Positions 12,234 through 13,691 of a DNA stretch of 13,691 bases are shown in pieces (position 1 is the stretch's first letter; each line of letters begins with the position of its first letter). Source of the DNA: Sphingomonadaceae bacterium (GTDB taxonomy: Bacteria > Pseudomonadota > Alphaproteobacteria > Sphingomonadales > Sphingomonadaceae); the NCBI GenBank assembly GCA_019239785.1, contig JAFAZM010000096.1:1-13691 (forward strand), read 5' to 3'. A program made the translations under genes and the position numbers. The notes below the pieces were generated by a model that was not told the DNA's origin, did no database searches, and saw only the letters and a program-made list of their open reading frames with translations.

Positions 12234-13010
12234 CTATTTACCCTTCCACTCCGCCGCCCTCTTTTCCACGAACGCCGCCATCCCTTCCTTCTGGTCCTCC
12301 GTCCCGAACAGGCCGTGGAACAGGCGGCGCTCGAAGACGATGCCCTGGGCGAGGCCGGTCTCGAAGGCGGCGTTGACCATCTCCTTGGTCGCGATCGCGG
12401 CGAGCGGCGCCATGCCGGCGATCGTCTCGGCTGTCTTCAGCGCCTCCGCGAGCAGGTCCGCGGCCGGGACAACGCGGGCGACGAGGCCGGAGCGCTCGGC
12501 TTCGGCGGCGTCCATCATCCGGCCGGTCAGGCACATCTCCATCGCCTTGGCCTTGCCGATCGCGCGGGTGAGACGCTGCGAGCCGCCCATGCCGGGGGTC
12601 ACGCCGAGCTTGATCTCGGGCTGGCCGAACTTCGCATTGTCCGCGGCGATGATGAAATCGGCCATCATCGCCACCTCGCAGCCGCCGCCGAGCGCATAGC
12701 CGGCGACCGCCGCCAGCCAGGGCTTGCGGGTCGCGGTCACCTTCTCCCAGCCCTGGAAGAAGTTCGAGCCGTACATCGAGGCGAAGCCCTGGTCCGCCAT
12801 CTCCTTGATGTCGGCGCCGGCGGCGAAGGCCTTTTCCGAGCCGGTGAGGACGAGGCAATGCTGGGTCTCGTCCGCGTCATAGGCGGCGAAGGCCTGGATC
12901 AATTCGCCGAGCACCTGCGAGTTCAGCGCGTTCAGCGCCTGCGGCCGGTTCAGCGTGACCAGGGTCACCGCGCCTTTTTGCTCGACCAGGATGGTTTCGT
13001 AATCTGCCAT
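12234..13010 (-). CDS. Enoyl-CoA hydratase
   Basis: This is a crotonase-family enzyme that adds water to 2-enoyl-CoA, in fatty-acid or branched-chain amino-acid oxidation. The protein is 258 residues, the normal length. It carries NRPQALNALN (21-30), the oxyanion-hole stretch KAFAAGADIKEM (60-71), and both catalytic glutamates: E112 in ALGGGCEVAMMAD and E132 in GQPEIKLGVTPGMGG. Having both glutamates supports a true hydratase over a hydrolase or isomerase. The ATG at 13010 has AAGGGA six bases upstream; an ATG two codons earlier (13016) is possible but too close to that site. With mmsB downstream, a role in valine breakdown is plausible, though short-chain fatty-acid oxidation is equally open. 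Confidence 0.94.
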   Translation of the reverse strand: MADYETILVEQKGAVTLVTLNRPQALNALNSQVLGELIQAFAAYDADETQHCLVLTGSEKAFAAGADIKEMADQGFASMYGSNFFQGWEKVTATRKPWLAAVAGYALGGGCEVAMMADFIIAADNAKFGQPEIKLGVTPGMGGSQRLTRAIGKAKAMEMCLTGRMMDAAEAERSGLVARVVPAADLLAEALKTAETIAGMAPLAAIATKEMVNAAFETGLAQGIVFERRLFHGLFGTEDQKEGMAAFVEKRAAEWKGK

Positions 13011-13042
13011 CGTCATTCCCTTCGTCAGTCGCGCTTCCCTAT

Positions 13043-13135
13043 CGTCATGCTGAACTTGATTCAGCATCCATGAACACAGAGGAGGGGGCCTCTCGCAGTC
13101 CGTGTTCATGGATCCTGACTTTCGTCAGGATGACG
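13043..13135. repeat. Palindromic repeat, CGTCATGCTGAA type
   Basis: The arms 13043-13077 and 13102-13135 are near reverse complements, sharing CATCCATGAACAC or its complement and CGTCAT/ATGACG ends. Each arm also folds alone: gctgaa with ttcagc, and tcctgac with gtcagga. This repeat type (CGTCATCCTGAAC...TCCATGAACAC) is familiar from sphingomonad genomes. It lies 7 bases past the phaC stop, upstream of the enoyl-CoA hydratase gene on the same strand. Confidence 0.85.
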
Positions 13136-13142
13136 TGGGGCT

Positions 13143-13691
13143 CTAAGTCATCCGCACATAGGAGCCGGGAGCCGGCTCGATCTCCTTCTTCGGCTTGCGC
13201 GCCTTCACCCGTTCCGCACCGTCGCGGACCAGCCATTGCTGCCAAGCCGGCCACCAGGAGCCTTCGTGGCGGATCGCCGTGTCCATCCAGGCTTCGGGCG
13301 TCGCCGGCATCCGCGGATTGGTCCAATAGCCGTGCTTGTTCGCCGCGGGCGGGTTGATCACGCCGGCATTGTGGCCGGAGCCGCCGAGCAGGAATTGCGT
13401 CTCGCCGCCAAGCAATTTCGCGCCCTCATAGGTCGCCTGCCAGGCGGAGACATGGTCGTCCTTCAGCGAGATCACCATCGCCGGCGCCTCGACCCGGCGG
13501 AGATCGATCGCATCCGCGCCGATCTCAAGCGCGCCGCCGCGGGTCAGCGCATTCTCCTTCAGTATCCTGTTGGTCCAGTCGAGCAGGAAGGCACGTGGGA
13601 TGGCGGCGCCGTCGGCGAACCAGTGCAGGATGTCCGAGGGCGGCGCCTCCTTGTCGTGCAGGTAATGGCTGACCACCGAGGACCAGATCAG
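13143..13691 (-). CDS. phaC: Class I polyhydroxyalkanoate synthase, C-terminal part
   Basis: PhaC joins hydroxyacyl-CoA units into polyhydroxyalkanoate storage polymer on granules in the cytoplasm. Only the last 182 residues are in the window; the gene is open through the right edge. The fragment starts LIWSSVVSHYL, matching the LIWSYVVNNYL region of known synthases. It contains the catalytic aspartate region LKDDHVSAW (fragment D79) and the catalytic histidine in GGSGHNAGVINPP (fragment H107), then SWWPAWQQWL. The catalytic cysteine would lie outside. The C-terminus ends RKPKKEIEPAPGSYVRMT. GHNAG replaces the more usual GHIAG. It runs toward the enoyl-CoA hydratase gene with a palindromic repeat between. 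Confidence 0.96.
   Translation of the reverse strand: MIWSSVVSHYLHDKEAPPSDILHWFADGAAIPRAFLLDWTNRILKENALTRGGALEIGADAIDLRRVEAPAMVISLKDDHVSAWQATYEGAKLLGGETQFLLGGSGHNAGVINPPAANKHGYWTNPRMPATPEAWMDTAIRHEGSWWPAWQQWLVRDGAERVKARKPKKEIEPAPGSYVRMT

Overview
The window is a GC-rich piece of an alphaproteobacterial chromosome, most likely a sphingomonad (order Sphingomonadales). The RpoA N-terminus, the single-copy housekeeping genes, the glycerol, valine and polyhydroxyalkanoate genes, and the many short palindromic intergenic repeats all fit that group. The assignment rests on recognition of protein and repeat sequences, not on a search.

Layout. Positions 1-4150 are the end of the ribosomal protein/RNA polymerase region: rpoA, then about 2.5 kb of accessory genes, then rplQ. 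These two genes are next to each other in most bacteria. Here rpoA has its own strong terminator, and the gap holds an A+T-richer one-helix membrane protein, a small DUF3606 protein and, on the opposite strand, a six-repeat tryptophan-rich beta-propeller protein. Positions 4170-6756 carry a 59-residue DNA-binding-like protein, a two-gene DUF2975 membrane protein/Cro-type regulator module with a likely tandem operator, and an exported protein with two aspartic-protease (DTG) motifs.

Positions 6856-10975 form a glycerol module. glpD (minus strand) and glpK (plus strand) diverge from a 350-base spacer full of palindromic repeats. Downstream of glpD, apparently in the same operon, lie a putative 2H phosphoesterase and a HAD hydrolase whose genes overlap at GTGA. 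This pair is the best candidate for an undescribed small system. Positions 11113-13010 hold two acyl-CoA/valine catabolism genes (3-hydroxyisobutyrate dehydrogenase and enoyl-CoA hydratase), and the window ends inside phaC, a class I polyhydroxyalkanoate synthase.

Nearly every intergenic space next to a gene end contains a palindromic element, from at least four sequence families. They cluster at convergent gene ends, often directly against stop codons, and some could act as two-way terminators. Most long open frames opposite these genes are by-products of the high G+C content.
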